Below are positions 15,144-26,816 of a stretch of 33,799 nucleotides of DNA, one piece after another. The stretch covers positions 1 to 33,799 of the forward strand of contig JAFSZZ010000053.1 of assembly GCA_017458765.1 (NCBI GenBank), read 5' to 3'. The DNA is from Lachnospiraceae bacterium (GTDB taxonomy: Bacteria; Bacillota; Clostridia; Lachnospirales; Lachnospiraceae). A program made the translations under genes and the position numbers. Positions within the stretch are counted from its first letter, which is position 1; each line of letters starts with the position of its first letter. A model generated the notes under the pieces. The model had not been told where the DNA came from. It ran no database searches and saw only the letters and a list, made by a program, of their open reading frames with translations.

Positions 15144-16247
15144 ATGAAGATAGTATGTTCAAAATCTGAATTATTAAACGGTGTACAGATAGTGTATAAG
15201 GCTGTTCCAAGCAAGACAACAATGACTATACTTGAATGCATACTCATTGAAGCAACAGACGGAAGGATAAAGCTTACGGCCAATGATACGGAACTTGGGA
15301 TAGAGACTTATATAGAAGGTAATATTATAGAAGGAGGAAGCATATGTATAGATGCCAGGATGCTGCAGGAAATAGTAAGAAAGCTTCCCGATAATGATAT
15401 TACCATAAATATTGATAATAATATGGAAGCTGAGATAACCTGTGAAAAGGCAAGATTTAACATAAACTGTAAATCTGCCGATGATTTTTCCTATCTTCCA
15501 CAGCTTGAAAAAGAAAATCCTCTGATAGTATCACAGTTTACCATAAAGGAAGTTATAAGACAGACCATATTTTCAATAGCTCCCGATACCGAACCAAATA
15601 AGATGATGACCGGTGAACTGTTTGAGATAAAACAGAATAAGTTAAGGATAGCTTCTCTTGACGGACACAGGTTATCCATAAGGAATATAGAACTTAACAA
15701 TGATTATGAAGATAAGAGAGTCATAGTTCCGGGCAAGACATTAAATGAGATAAGCAAGATAATATCCGGTGATTCGGATAAGGATATATCTATTTATTTT
15801 ACAAAGAATCATATAATATTCGAATTTGATGAGACTGTTGTTGTTTCGAGGCTTCTTGAAGGTAAGTATTTTAATATAGATCAGATGCTTACCAGTGATT
15901 ATGAGACTAAGTTCATCATTAACAAAAAGGAATTTATAGAATGTATAGACAGATCCCTTCTTCTTATAAAGGAAGGGGATAAAAAGCCGTTGTCAATAGA
16001 TGTTACCGATAATAACATTGCGGTTAAGATAAATTCTTCTTTAGGTAAGCTTGATGAAGATATAGATATTGAGAAAACAGGCAAGGATGTTAAGATGGGC
16101 TTTAATCCTAAGTTTATCCTTGATGCCCTGCGTGTTATAGACGAAGAAAGTGTAAGCTTTTATATAGTAAATGCAAAGGCTCCATGTTTTATAAGGGATG
16201 ATGAAGGAAGTTATATATATCTGGTTCTTCCCGTAAATACAAGATAG
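15144..16247 (+). CDS. dnaN: DNA polymerase III sliding clamp (beta subunit)
   Basis: Ring-shaped processivity clamp. The 367-residue length and three-domain plan are normal. Seen: KIVCSKSELLNGVQIVYKAV at the start, GSICIDARMLQEIVRKLPDN, FTIKEVIRQTIFSIAPDTE opening domain 2, and the C-terminus SYIYLVLPVNTR matching the family's YLxMPMRL-like end. GAGG lies 8 nt before the ATG. It begins the co-directional dnaN-yaaA-recF-gyrB-gyrA run; only 8 bp separate it from yaaA. Confidence 0.97.
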   Translation: MKIVCSKSELLNGVQIVYKAVPSKTTMTILECILIEATDGRIKLTANDTELGIETYIEGNIIEGGSICIDARMLQEIVRKLPDNDITINIDNNMEAEITCEKARFNINCKSADDFSYLPQLEKENPLIVSQFTIKEVIRQTIFSIAPDTEPNKMMTGELFEIKQNKLRIASLDGHRLSIRNIELNNDYEDKRVIVPGKTLNEISKIISGDSDKDISIYFTKNHIIFEFDETVVVSRLLEGKYFNIDQMLTSDYETKFIINKKEFIECIDRSLLLIKEGDKKPLSIDVTDNNIAVKINSSLGKLDEDIDIEKTGKDVKMGFNPKFILDALRVIDEESVSFYIVNAKAPCFIRDDEGSYIYLVLPVNTR

Positions 16248-16255
16248 GTTAATAT

Positions 16256-16458
16256 ATGACGGATATAAAGATTAAGGATGAACATATAAAGTTAGGCCAG
16301 CTTCTTAAACTTGCCGGTCTTGTTGATTCGGGACTTGAAGCAAAGATAGAGATAAATGAAGGAAACGTTACCCTTAACGGAAATGTTGAGACACAACGCG
16401 GAAAAAAAGTTTATCCCGGTGATGTTGTAAAGTTTAAAGGTGAGGAAATAAGGGTTTT

Positions 16459-16462
<4 letters not shown>
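16256..16462 (+). CDS. yaaA: S4-domain RNA-binding protein YaaA (RlbA)
   Basis: A 68-residue S4-like RNA-binding domain, with IKLGQLLKLAGLVDSGLEAK and VTLNGNVETQRGKKVYPGD. The family is found between dnaN and recF in most Firmicutes, and Bacillus YaaA is linked to ribosome assembly. Its stop overlaps the recF ATG by 4 bp, indicating translational coupling. Confidence 0.94.
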
Positions 16463-19478
<3,016 letters not shown>

Positions 19479-19491
19479 AGGAGCCATATAA

Positions 19492-22101
19492 ATGGACGAT
19501 AAGATTTTTGATAAGATCCATGAGGTCGATCTTAAGAAAACAATGGAGAGCTCATATATAGACTATGCGATGAGCGTTATCGCGGCAAGAGCTCTTCCGG
19601 ATGTAAGGGACGGAATGAAGCCGGTCCAGAGGCGTATATTATATGCCATGTCGGAACTTGGCAACTATCCCGATAAACCTCACAGAAAATGCGCACGTAT
19701 CGTCGGTGATACAATGGGTAAATATCATCCCCACGGAGACAGCTCTATTTACGGTGCTTTGGTAAATATGGCTCAGGAATGGTCGATGAGATGTATCCTC
19801 GTTGACGGTCACGGTAATTTCGGTTCGGTCGATGGTGACGGTGCTGCTGCCATGCGATATACGGAAGCAAGGCTCAGCAAGATATCAATGGAAATGCTTG
19901 CGGATATAGGCAAGGATACTGTTGATTTCATACCTAACTTTGATGAAACGGAAAAAGAACCCACTGTTCTTCCCAGCAGATTTCCGAACCTTCTGGTAAA
20001 CGGTACCACAGGTATAGCGGTAGGAATGGCTACCAATATCCCTCCTCATAACTTAAGCGAGATAATAGCGGCGGTTGTAAAGATGATAGACAACCGCATA
20101 GAGGAAGGCAGGGGTACTGATATTGAGGAACTTCTCCCGATAGTAAAGGGGCCTGATTTTCCTACGGGGGGTGTGATACTTGGTACCCGAGGCATAGAAG
20201 AAGCCTACAGGACGGGACGGGGCAAGATAAGGGTAAGGGGCGTTACCGATATCGAGACAATGCCAAACGGCAAGAGCCGGATAATAATAACCGAGCTTCC
20301 TTATCTTGTAAACAAGGCAAAGCTTATCGAGAAGATAGCTGAACTTGTCAAGGAAAAGAAGATCGACGGCATCACGGACTTAAGGGATGAGTCGGACCGT
20401 GAGGGTATGCGTGTTGTTATTGAATTAAGACGCGATGTAAATGCGAATATCATACTTAACCAGCTTTACAAGCATACCCAGCTCCAGGATACCTTCGGTG
20501 TTATAATGCTCGCTCTTGTAAATAACGAGCCGAAGGTAATGGGTATTATCGAGATACTCGGACAGTACCTCAAACATCAGGAGGATGTAGTTACAAGACG
20601 TACCAAATACGATCTTAACAAGGCTGAAGAGAGAGCCCATATTTTGGAAGGCCTGCTCATAGCCCTTGATAATATCGATGAAGTGATCAAGATAATACGC
20701 GGATCCAAGACCGTTGCCGAGGCAAAACAACAGCTTATTGACAGATTTGCCTTAACGGATGCACAGGCTCAGGCGATCGTTGATATGAGGTTGCGTGCAC
20801 TGACAGGCTTGGAAAGAGAGAAGCTTGAAGAAGAATACGCGGAACTTCAGAAGAGGATAGCAGAATTCAAGGCAATACTTGCAGATGAGAAGCTGCTCCT
20901 TGGAGTGATCAAAAAGGAAATATTGATAATTTCCGATAAATACGGGGATGAGAGACGTACAAAGATAGGCTTTGATGAATTCGATATCACCATGGAAGAT
21001 CTTGTACCCAAGGAAAATACAGTTATAGCGATGACTTCACTCGGCTATATAAAGAGGATGACTGTAGACAACTTTAAGTCCCAGCACCGCGGAGGCAAGG
21101 GAATTAAGGGTATGGCTACCATAGAGGATGATTATATAGAAGATCTCCTTATGACGATGAGCCATGACTATATCATGTTCTTTACCGATAAGGGAAGGGT
21201 TTACAGGCTTAAGGCTTACGAGATACCGGAGGCAGGACGAACCTCAAGAGGTATCGCTATAATTAACCTGTTACAGTTATCTCCCGGTGAGAAGATAAGC
21301 GCGATAATCCCGATAAAGGAATATGATGAGAACAGGAACCTGTTCATGGTCACCAAGAAGGGAATAGTAAAAAAGACCAATATAATGGAATACGTAAATA
21401 TACGTAAGAACGGTCTTATCGCCATAAATTTACGTGATGATGATGAACTCATAGAAGTAAAATCAACAGATGCGGATACTCATATCTTCCTGGTAACGAA
21501 GAACGGTATATGTATAAGGTTTAAGGAAACAGACGTAAGGTGTACCGGTCGTTCGTCAATGGGCGTTAAGGGTATGAACTTAAGCGATGATGATGAGATA
21601 GTCGGAATGCAGTTAGATCACCAGGGAGATACGCTTCTCATTGCTTCGGAAAAGGGATACGGCAAGCGCACCAGGATCGATGAATTTACCGTACAGCACC
21701 GCGGCGGCAAGGGCATCAAGTGTTATAAGATCTTGGATAAGACAGGCTTTGTCGTAGGTGTAAAGGGAGTAAACGAGAATCATGAGATCATGATGATAAC
21801 TACGGAAGGTACGATCATCCAGATACCTATGAAGGATGTTTCGATACTCGGAAGAAATACGTCGGGTGTTAAGCTCATAAATCTTGATGATAAGGTAAAG
21901 GTTGCCAAGATAGCCAAGGTACGTGAGAAAGTATCGGACGGAGTTAACGAAACGGATGATGATGATATCGAAGAGATCTCAGATAACGGAAATTCACCAA
22001 TGGTGATCGTCCATGATGAAGTCGAGCTTCCCGGAGATTTAAAAGACATCGATGATACGGAAGATCCTGATGAAGAAGAAAACGGTGATGATGAAGAATA
22101 A
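19492..22101 (+). CDS. gyrA: DNA gyrase subunit A
   Basis: DNA-cleaving subunit of gyrase. The 869 residues include the catalytic Tyr123 in [30 protein letters not shown], and a beta-pinwheel C-terminal domain carrying the GyrA box as QHRGGKG (near residues 523-529, with a second copy QHRGGKGIK near 736-744). A long acidic tail follows (about 815-869, rich in Asp/Glu), a feature known to modulate DNA wrapping in other gyrases. The quinolone-determining region reads [10 protein letters not shown], so the usual acidic residue (E. coli D87) is Gly88. AAAGGAG precedes the ATG. A strong terminator ends the operon. Confidence 0.98.
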   Translation: MDDKIFDKIHEVDLKKTMESSYIDYAMSVIAARALPDVRDGMKPVQRRILYAMSELGNYPDKPHRKCARIVGDTMGKYHPHGDSSIYGALVNMAQEWSMRCILVDGHGNFGSVDGDGAAAMRYTEARLSKISMEMLADIGKDTVDFIPNFDETEKEPTVLPSRFPNLLVNGTTGIAVGMATNIPPHNLSEIIAAVVKMIDNRIEEGRGTDIEELLPIVKGPDFPTGGVILGTRGIEEAYRTGRGKIRVRGVTDIETMPNGKSRIIITELPYLVNKAKLIEKIAELVKEKKIDGITDLRDESDREGMRVVIELRRDVNANIILNQLYKHTQLQDTFGVIMLALVNNEPKVMGIIEILGQYLKHQEDVVTRRTKYDLNKAEERAHILEGLLIALDNIDEVIKIIRGSKTVAEAKQQLIDRFALTDAQAQAIVDMRLRALTGLEREKLEEEYAELQKRIAEFKAILADEKLLLGVIKKEILIISDKYGDERRTKIGFDEFDITMEDLVPKENTVIAMTSLGYIKRMTVDNFKSQHRGGKGIKGMATIEDDYIEDLLMTMSHDYIMFFTDKGRVYRLKAYEIPEAGRTSRGIAIINLLQLSPGEKISAIIPIKEYDENRNLFMVTKKGIVKKTNIMEYVNIRKNGLIAINLRDDDELIEVKSTDADTHIFLVTKNGICIRFKETDVRCTGRSSMGVKGMNLSDDDEIVGMQLDHQGDTLLIASEKGYGKRTRIDEFTVQHRGGKGIKCYKILDKTGFVVGVKGVNENHEIMMITTEGTIIQIPMKDVSILGRNTSGVKLINLDDKVKVAKIAKVREKVSDGVNETDDDDIEEISDNGNSPMVIVHDEVELPGDLKDIDDTEDPDEEENGDDEE

Positions 22102-22132
22102 ACTTCTCATAAATGCATGATCATCAAAATTT

Positions 22133-22164
22133 AAGGGGTAAATATTGATTATTTACCCCTTTTA
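22133..22164 (+). terminator. Terminator of the gyrBA operon
   Basis: AAGGGGTAAAT (22133-22143) pairs with ATTTACCCCTT (22151-22161), an 11-bp stem with a 7-nt loop running into TTTT. Confidence 0.93.
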
Positions 22165-22170
22165 TAACAG

Positions 22171-22186
22171 AAATACCGGGGTATTT
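22171..22186. promoter_or_regulatory. Inverted repeat upstream of the fumarase genes
   Basis: AAATACC-GG-GGTATTT is a perfect 7-bp inverted repeat about 50 bp before the fumA start and just after the gyrBA terminator. It could be an operator. I see no convincing -35/-10 pair here, so the promoter of the fumarase genes is not located. Confidence 0.4.
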
Positions 22187-22236
22187 ATAGACCGGGAATG
22201 ACACAGACAGTATACGGGCAGGCTGGGAATCGGAAA

Positions 22237-23079
22237 ATGAGAGAGATAGAAGTAAGGGAAATAACCGAAAACATAAAAGAAATGTGCATTGAAGCCGTAC
22301 ATTTTCTTACGGATGATATGAAGGAAGCCCTGTTAAGTGCCAAAAAAAGTGAGGAATCTCCGCTCGGACGAAAGATACTGGAACAGTTGGAAGAAAATCT
22401 TGCCATCGCGGGTGAGGATATGATCCCTATCTGCCAGGATACCGGTATGGCGGTGATCTTCCTTGAAATAGGGCAGGATGTCCATTTTACCGGTGGATCT
22501 TTGAAAGATGCGATAAATGAGGGTGTAAGACAGGGTTATACGGAAGGTTTTCTTCGCAAGTCAGTGGTATCCGATCCAATAATTAGGGAAAATACAGGGG
22601 ATAATACACCTGCGGTGATCCATTATGATATAGTGCCGGGTGATAAGGTAAGGATCACGGTCGCACCCAAGGGTTTTGGGAGCGAAAATATGAGCAGGAT
22701 ATATATGTTAAAGCCTGCCGACGGGATAGAAGGTGTCAAGGAAGCGATCTTAAGCGCGGTAAGGGAAGCGGGTCCGAATGCCTGTCCGCCGATGGTCGTA
22801 GGTGTAGGTATCGGTGGAACCTTTGAAAAATGCGCGTATTTGGCCAAGAAAGCCCTGACCCGTCCGGTAAATGAACGCTCGAAGACGGAATATGTTGCAA
22901 AGCTTGAAGAGGAAATGCTAGATAAGATAAACAGATCCGGCATAGGTCCCGGCGGTCTCGGAGGTTCGACCACAGCATTTGCGGTAAATATCGAGACATA
23001 CGCAACCCATATCGCCGGGCTTCCCGTAGCTGTAAATATCTGCTGCCATGTAAACAGGCATGCAGTAAGGGAATTATAG
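22237..23079 (+). CDS. fumA: Class I fumarate hydratase, alpha subunit
   Basis: Iron-sulfur subunit of a two-subunit class I hydro-lyase interconverting fumarate and malate. From the ATG at 22237 the protein has 280 residues and begins MREIEVREITENIKEMCIEA, as relatives do; an ATG at 22198 adds 13 unusual residues and has no ribosome site. Three Cys expected to ligate the [4Fe-4S] cluster are visible in PICQDTGMAVIF, GPNACPPMVVG and FEKCAYLAKKAL. SGIGPGGLGGSTTAFAVN is also typical. The beta subunit follows 56 bp downstream. A tartrate dehydratase is the main alternative because the two share the fold; fumarase is likelier for an anaerobe of this type. Confidence 0.9.
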   Translation: MREIEVREITENIKEMCIEAVHFLTDDMKEALLSAKKSEESPLGRKILEQLEENLAIAGEDMIPICQDTGMAVIFLEIGQDVHFTGGSLKDAINEGVRQGYTEGFLRKSVVSDPIIRENTGDNTPAVIHYDIVPGDKVRITVAPKGFGSENMSRIYMLKPADGIEGVKEAILSAVREAGPNACPPMVVGVGIGGTFEKCAYLAKKALTRPVNERSKTEYVAKLEEEMLDKINRSGIGPGGLGGSTTAFAVNIETYATHIAGLPVAVNICCHVNRHAVREL

Positions 23080-23135
23080 ATCAGTGAACCTCCATAGGGG
23101 AGACTCGCTGCATTATGGCATAAGAAGGATACAGG

Positions 23136-23687
23136 ATGGAAAAAAAGATAACGGCACCGATAGATGATAAAACCGCAAGAGAACTTAAGAGCGGAGACTA
23201 TGTATATATTACCGGGACTATTTATACGGCAAGGGATGCGGCTCATAAGAGGATGTATGAGGCTCTTGAAAAAGGTGAAAAGCTCCCGTTTGACGTTAAG
23301 GACAACGTGATCTATTACATGGGTCCTTCTCCCGCAAGGGAAGGGAGGCCCATAGGTTCAGCCGGTCCGACAACGGCAACGAGGATGGATAAGTATGCAC
23401 CGGCCCTTCTTGATCTCGGGCTTAAGGGAATGATAGGCAAGGGAAAACGCCGGCAGAACGTAAAGGATTCGATGATAAAGAACGGAGCGGTCTATTTTGC
23501 GGCAGTGGGTGGAGCCGGAGCCATACTGTCAAAATGTATCAGGGAATCCGAGGTCATAGCCTATGATGATCTTGGTACGGAGGCGATAAGAAAGCTTTAT
23601 GTTGAGGATTTTCCCGCTATTGTCGTGATAGACAGTGAAGGGAACGATCTGTATGAGACATCGGTGCTTGAATATAAAAAGGAATAA
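23136..23687 (+). CDS. fumB: Class I fumarate hydratase, beta subunit
   Basis: Partner of the preceding gene. The 183-residue domain carries GDYVYITGTIYTARDAAHKR, YYMGPSPAREGRPIGSAGP followed by TTATRMD, and GAVYFAAVGGAGAILSKCI, all conserved in the C-terminal domain of class I fumarases and in tartrate dehydratase beta subunits. The ATG has AAGGA upstream. The symbol follows the two-subunit convention and does not imply the E. coli FumB isozyme. Confidence 0.9.
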   Translation: MEKKITAPIDDKTARELKSGDYVYITGTIYTARDAAHKRMYEALEKGEKLPFDVKDNVIYYMGPSPAREGRPIGSAGPTTATRMDKYAPALLDLGLKGMIGKGKRRQNVKDSMIKNGAVYFAAVGGAGAILSKCIRESEVIAYDDLGTEAIRKLYVEDFPAIVVIDSEGNDLYETSVLEYKKE

Positions 23688-23697
23688 ACAGGCTTTA

Positions 23698-23726
23698 TTG
23701 ACAAAGCATAAAGCCTTTAGTATAAT
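23698..23726 (+). promoter_or_regulatory. Consensus sigma-A promoter of tRNA-Ser
   Basis: Perfect TTGACA (23698-23703), 17-bp spacer and perfect TATAAT (23721-23726), 48 bp before the tRNA. The -35 box lies in the loop of an 8-bp inverted repeat, AGGCTTTA (23690-23697) with TAAAGCCT (23709-23716), which starts 3 bp after the fumB stop. Confidence 0.92.
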
Positions 23727-23774
23727 TACGTTTGTCGGATTTTGACGATATATTGTTTTTAAGTTCAGCATTAA

Positions 23775-23862
23775 GGAGAAATACTCAAGAGGCTGAAGAG
23801 GCGCCCCTGCTAAGGGTGTAGGTCGGGCAACCGGCGCGAGGGTTCAAATCCCTCTTTCTCCG
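23775..23862 (+). tRNA. tRNA-Ser (anticodon GCT)
   Basis: An 88-nt class II tRNA. The acceptor arm is GGAGAAA with TTTCTCC plus a G discriminator. The anticodon arm CGCCC / GGGTG surrounds the loop CTGCTAA, giving anticodon GCT, which reads AGC/AGT. The long variable arm typical of serine tRNAs follows, then a T arm with GGTTCAAATCC. The 3' CCA is not encoded. Confidence 0.96.
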
Positions 23863-23865
23863 TTT

Positions 23866-23906
23866 AGCTTCATCATAAATCTTAGGGTTTCTGATGGAGC
23901 TTTTTT
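23866..23906 (+). terminator. Terminator of tRNA-Ser
   Basis: AGCTTCATCA (23866-23875) pairs with TGATGGAGCT (23892-23901) in a 10-bp stem with one G-T pair, then T5. It ends only 41 bp before the next gene. Confidence 0.93.
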
Positions 23907-23947
23907 GTTAGCATTTAGCGGTCAAAAGGACAAAAGAACAGGCGATC

Positions 23948-25489
23948 ATGATAAATATAGTAGAAATGCTCGAAAGAGCTGCTTCAAAATACGGTGAAAA
24001 GGTAGCATTTTCTGATCCCGATAAGGAGATAACGTTTTCAGGGCTTAGGGAAATGGCACTAAGAACCGCAGTATGTTTAGCCGATATGAAGGGCAGGGAC
24101 AGATTAAAGCCCGGATCGGCCGTTGCTTTTTACATGGAAAAGAGCGTAGATGCGCTCATCGTTATGTTTGCCGGGATGTATCTTGGGGATTTCTACAGTT
24201 TTATTGATATAAGACAGACGGCAAACAGGGCAGAGAGCATAATCGACGTACTTGAGCCTGAATTCATAATAACTGATGAAGCAAATAAGGATGCTCTTTG
24301 TGATCTTAAGCTTTCGGATCAAAATAGGAAGAACATCGTTCTGATCCCGCATCTTCTTAAGGAAGCGCGGGAAACTGCTATTGATCGGGAATTCCTTGAT
24401 AAGATAGGAAGGGATTTTTATGATAAGATGCCCTTATATGTGAACTTTACGAGCGGCAGTACCGGAGTCCCTAAGGGTGTGGTTGTCGGACATGCTTCCG
24501 TTATTGAGTTTATCAGTGAATTTACGAAAGTTTTTGACATAACTTCCGAGGATATACTTGCGAACCAGGCCCCGTTTGATTTTGATGTCTCCGTTAAGGA
24601 TATATACAGCGGCCTTTATACCGGGGCAAGGGTTGCTCTCATACCAAGGGAATATTTCTCAAATCCTACCGTACTTATGGATTATATCTCGGATAACAGG
24701 GCTACCGTGCTTATCTGGGCAGTATCGGCCATGTGCTTTGTATCGATAATGAACGGGCTTGAATACAGGAACCCCGAAACCGTCAGACAGGTGATGTTCT
24801 CGGGTGAACTTATGCCGGTGAAGCAGCTTAACAAATGGAAGAAATATCTTCCCGATGCAAGGTACGTTAATCTGTACGGACCGACTGAGATAACCTGTAA
24901 CTGTACCTATCATATACTTGACCGTGAATATGAAAAGGATGAGGTCATCCCGATAGGTATCCCTTTCAGGAATGAAAAGGTCTTTTTGCTTGATGAAGAT
25001 GATAAGGAGATAACGTTACCCGGTATAGAGGGTGAGATCTGTGTGAGCGGTTCCTGCCTTGCCCTCGGATACTATAAAGATGATAAAAAAACAGCTGTAA
25101 GTTTTGTGCAGAATCCATTAAATAACAGGTACGCAGAAACTATATACAGGACCGGAGATCTCGGTAAATACGATGATACAGGAGTGTTATTTTATACCTC
25201 GCGCAAGGATTTCCAGATAAAGCATATGGGCCAGAGGATAGAACTTTCGGATATCGATGTATCGGCCATGTCGGTGGACGGAGTGTCAAGGGCATGCAGC
25301 ATATATGATGACAAGCATAAGAAGATCATCCTTTTTTATACCGGCGATATAGAGAAGGATGAAATGGCGGAGAAAATACGGAAGAAGCTGCCGCCGTTCA
25401 TGCTCCCGTCAAAAACTGTGAAGCTTGATGATCTTCCGCTTAACAAAAATGGCAAGATTGACAGGAATGCGTTAATGCAGATAAAATAA
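23948..25489 (+). CDS. DltA-like amino acid:carrier protein ligase (AMP-forming adenylation domain)
   Basis: Stand-alone adenylation enzyme, 513 residues (DltA about 500). It should activate an amino acid with ATP and load it onto a carrier protein. Core motifs are intact: TSGSTGVPKG (168-177), FDVSVKD with Asp213, which in DltA/NRPS enzymes binds the alpha-amino group, YGPTE (310-314), RTGDLG (401-406), FQIKHMGQR (422-430) and the catalytic Lys503 in NKNGKIDR. The pocket region WAVSAMCFVSIMNG (257-270) does not follow the DltA pattern that places Cys near residue 269, so D-alanine should not be assumed. No promoter is visible in the 41 bp after the tRNA-Ser terminator. The decarboxylase and carrier genes follow on the same strand. 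TIGR03098-type exosortase-associated ligases are the other close comparison. Confidence 0.88.
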   Translation: MINIVEMLERAASKYGEKVAFSDPDKEITFSGLREMALRTAVCLADMKGRDRLKPGSAVAFYMEKSVDALIVMFAGMYLGDFYSFIDIRQTANRAESIIDVLEPEFIITDEANKDALCDLKLSDQNRKNIVLIPHLLKEARETAIDREFLDKIGRDFYDKMPLYVNFTSGSTGVPKGVVVGHASVIEFISEFTKVFDITSEDILANQAPFDFDVSVKDIYSGLYTGARVALIPREYFSNPTVLMDYISDNRATVLIWAVSAMCFVSIMNGLEYRNPETVRQVMFSGELMPVKQLNKWKKYLPDARYVNLYGPTEITCNCTYHILDREYEKDEVIPIGIPFRNEKVFLLDEDDKEITLPGIEGEICVSGSCLALGYYKDDKKTAVSFVQNPLNNRYAETIYRTGDLGKYDDTGVLFYTSRKDFQIKHMGQRIELSDIDVSAMSVDGVSRACSIYDDKHKKIILFYTGDIEKDEMAEKIRKKLPPFMLPSKTVKLDDLPLNKNGKIDRNALMQIK

Positions 25490-25504
25490 CACATCTGTAT
25501 ATAG

Positions 25505-25542
25505 ATTAAATAACACTACAAATAAAATATTAAATAACACTA
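25505..25542 (+). repeat. Tandem 14-bp direct repeat between ligase and decarboxylase genes
   Basis: ATTAAATAACACTA occurs at 25505-25518 and 25529-25542 (24-bp period). A 13-bp match, ATTAAATAACACT, recurs inside the decarboxylase gene at 26493-26505. The second copy ends 4 bp before the AAGGTG ribosome site of the decarboxylase. Confidence 0.85.
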
Positions 25543-25557
25543 TTGCAAGGTGAAGAA

Positions 25558-26754
25558 ATGCTGAAAAATACTGTATTACAGAGCATTGCCGAAGAATATG
25601 GTACACCCTCATTTCTCTTTGATGCGGATGAGCTGAGAGAGAGGGTTAAGATGATAAAGGACATCTTATGCGAGGGCGGAGAGAATATAGGACTCTGCTA
25701 TTCGATCAAGGCCAATCCTTTTCTGATCCCTTCGCTCATCGATGTTGTGGATATGCTGGAAGTATGTTCACCCGGTGAGTTGAAGATCTGTAAGTCATAT
25801 AAGGTTCCTGCAGAAAAGATAATATATTCGGGTGTCCATAAGGAAGAAGAAGATATAAGGGAAGCTGTCGGATATGGTGCTGCGATACTTACAGCAGAAT
25901 CCGTGAGGCATTATGAGCTTATAAAACTTGCTGCTTCCAATTTAGGTGCAAAGGTAAGGGTTATCCTCCGCCTTTCATCCAAAAGCCAGTTTGGCATGTC
26001 ACTTGAGGATATAGAGCAGATCCTAAAGACAAATAAGGATGACGAACATATTGAAATAGAAGGACTCCATTATTTTGCGGGCACCCAGAGAGTAAAGCTT
26101 AAGCATCAGAGGGAAGAGCTTAAAATGCTTAAGGATGTGTTTGATTCACTTCGTGAAAGATACGGCCTTCCTCTTTCATGGTTTGAATATGGTCCGGGCC
26201 TTTCCTACCCTTATTTTGAAGGGGATGATCATAACGATACCCTAAGACCTGTTAAGGAACTTGCCGGTGATCTTAGGGAGGCAGCAGGCGGATGCTCTCT
26301 TACGGTAGAGATGGGAAGGTTTATCGCCAGCAGCTGCGGATATTACCTTACCAAAGTCTGTGATGTGAAGAGATCGTATGATAATAATTGGGTGATCTTA
26401 GATGGCGGGATAAACCATGTCAATTACCTGGGACAGATGATGGGAATGAAGACACCTGTTATAATAACACTTCCGCACGATAGTGAAAAGGAATTAAATA
26501 ACACTTCTGAACAGCAGGAAACCCAGACTTTATGCGGCTCTCTGTGTACCACCAATGACGTTATCGTCAGAAGTTACAAGGGTAATGAACTAAATATCGG
26601 AGATGTACTTGTTTTCTGTAATATAGGAGCTTATTCCATAACCGAAGGGTTAAATCTTTTCCTCAGCAGGAATATGCCTGTTGTTTTGATAAGAAGGGAT
26701 GGTATAATCACTAAGGTAAGGGATGTTTTCGAAACATGGAAGCTTAATTCATAA
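25558..26754 (+). CDS. PLP-dependent decarboxylase, fold type III (DapDC/BtrK-like)
   Basis: Pyridoxal-phosphate enzyme of the alanine-racemase-fold decarboxylase group, 398 residues from the ATG at 25558 (AAGGTGA upstream; the TTG at 25543 is less likely). PLP-binding Lys51 lies in YSIKANPF. Also seen: EVCSPGELK (68-76), GLHYFAGTQ (169-177), VEMGRFIASSCGYY (250-263), DGGINHV (282-288), SLCTTND with the catalytic Cys330, and GAYSITEG (357-364). FAGTQ replaces the HIGSQ of lysine-pathway diaminopimelate decarboxylases and, with the LCTTND form, resembles the BtrK/exosortase-associated (TIGR03099) branch, which acts beside an AMP ligase and a carrier protein. So it is probably not LysA. A hydrophilic segment at 308-324 (ELNNTSEQQETQ) looks inserted. 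Its substrate is unknown. Confidence 0.88.
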   Translation: MLKNTVLQSIAEEYGTPSFLFDADELRERVKMIKDILCEGGENIGLCYSIKANPFLIPSLIDVVDMLEVCSPGELKICKSYKVPAEKIIYSGVHKEEEDIREAVGYGAAILTAESVRHYELIKLAASNLGAKVRVILRLSSKSQFGMSLEDIEQILKTNKDDEHIEIEGLHYFAGTQRVKLKHQREELKMLKDVFDSLRERYGLPLSWFEYGPGLSYPYFEGDDHNDTLRPVKELAGDLREAAGGCSLTVEMGRFIASSCGYYLTKVCDVKRSYDNNWVILDGGINHVNYLGQMMGMKTPVIITLPHDSEKELNNTSEQQETQTLCGSLCTTNDVIVRSYKGNELNIGDVLVFCNIGAYSITEGLNLFLSRNMPVVLIRRDGIITKVRDVFETWKLNS

Positions 26755-26816
26755 TATTAAAGATATCACCGGTTCATCCTTAAAGGTTGGAACGGGAATC
26801 TTGGAAAGAGGTATTA

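Noticed and set aside
22623-23246. Long minus-strand open frame across the fumarase genes
   Set aside because: It lies wholly opposite well-supported fumA/fumB coding sequence, has no ribosome site, and its composition is that of a reverse-complement shadow.
23775-23862. tRNA-Ser as a second integration site for a genomic island covering the surface genes
   Set aside because: No integrase, no duplicate of the tRNA 3' end noticed downstream, and no clear break in base composition by eye.
23948-25489. True D-alanine ligase DltA in a standard dlt operon
   Set aside because: Adenylation motifs fit, but the order ligase-decarboxylase-carrier with a convergent SGNH-MBOAT pair and the pocket differences argue against simple D-alanylation; it remains the main alternative.
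25558-26754. Housekeeping diaminopimelate decarboxylase LysA
   Set aside because: The HIGSQ loop is FAGTQ, the active-site loop differs, and the gene lies between a ligase and a carrier protein, not with lysine or wall-precursor genes.
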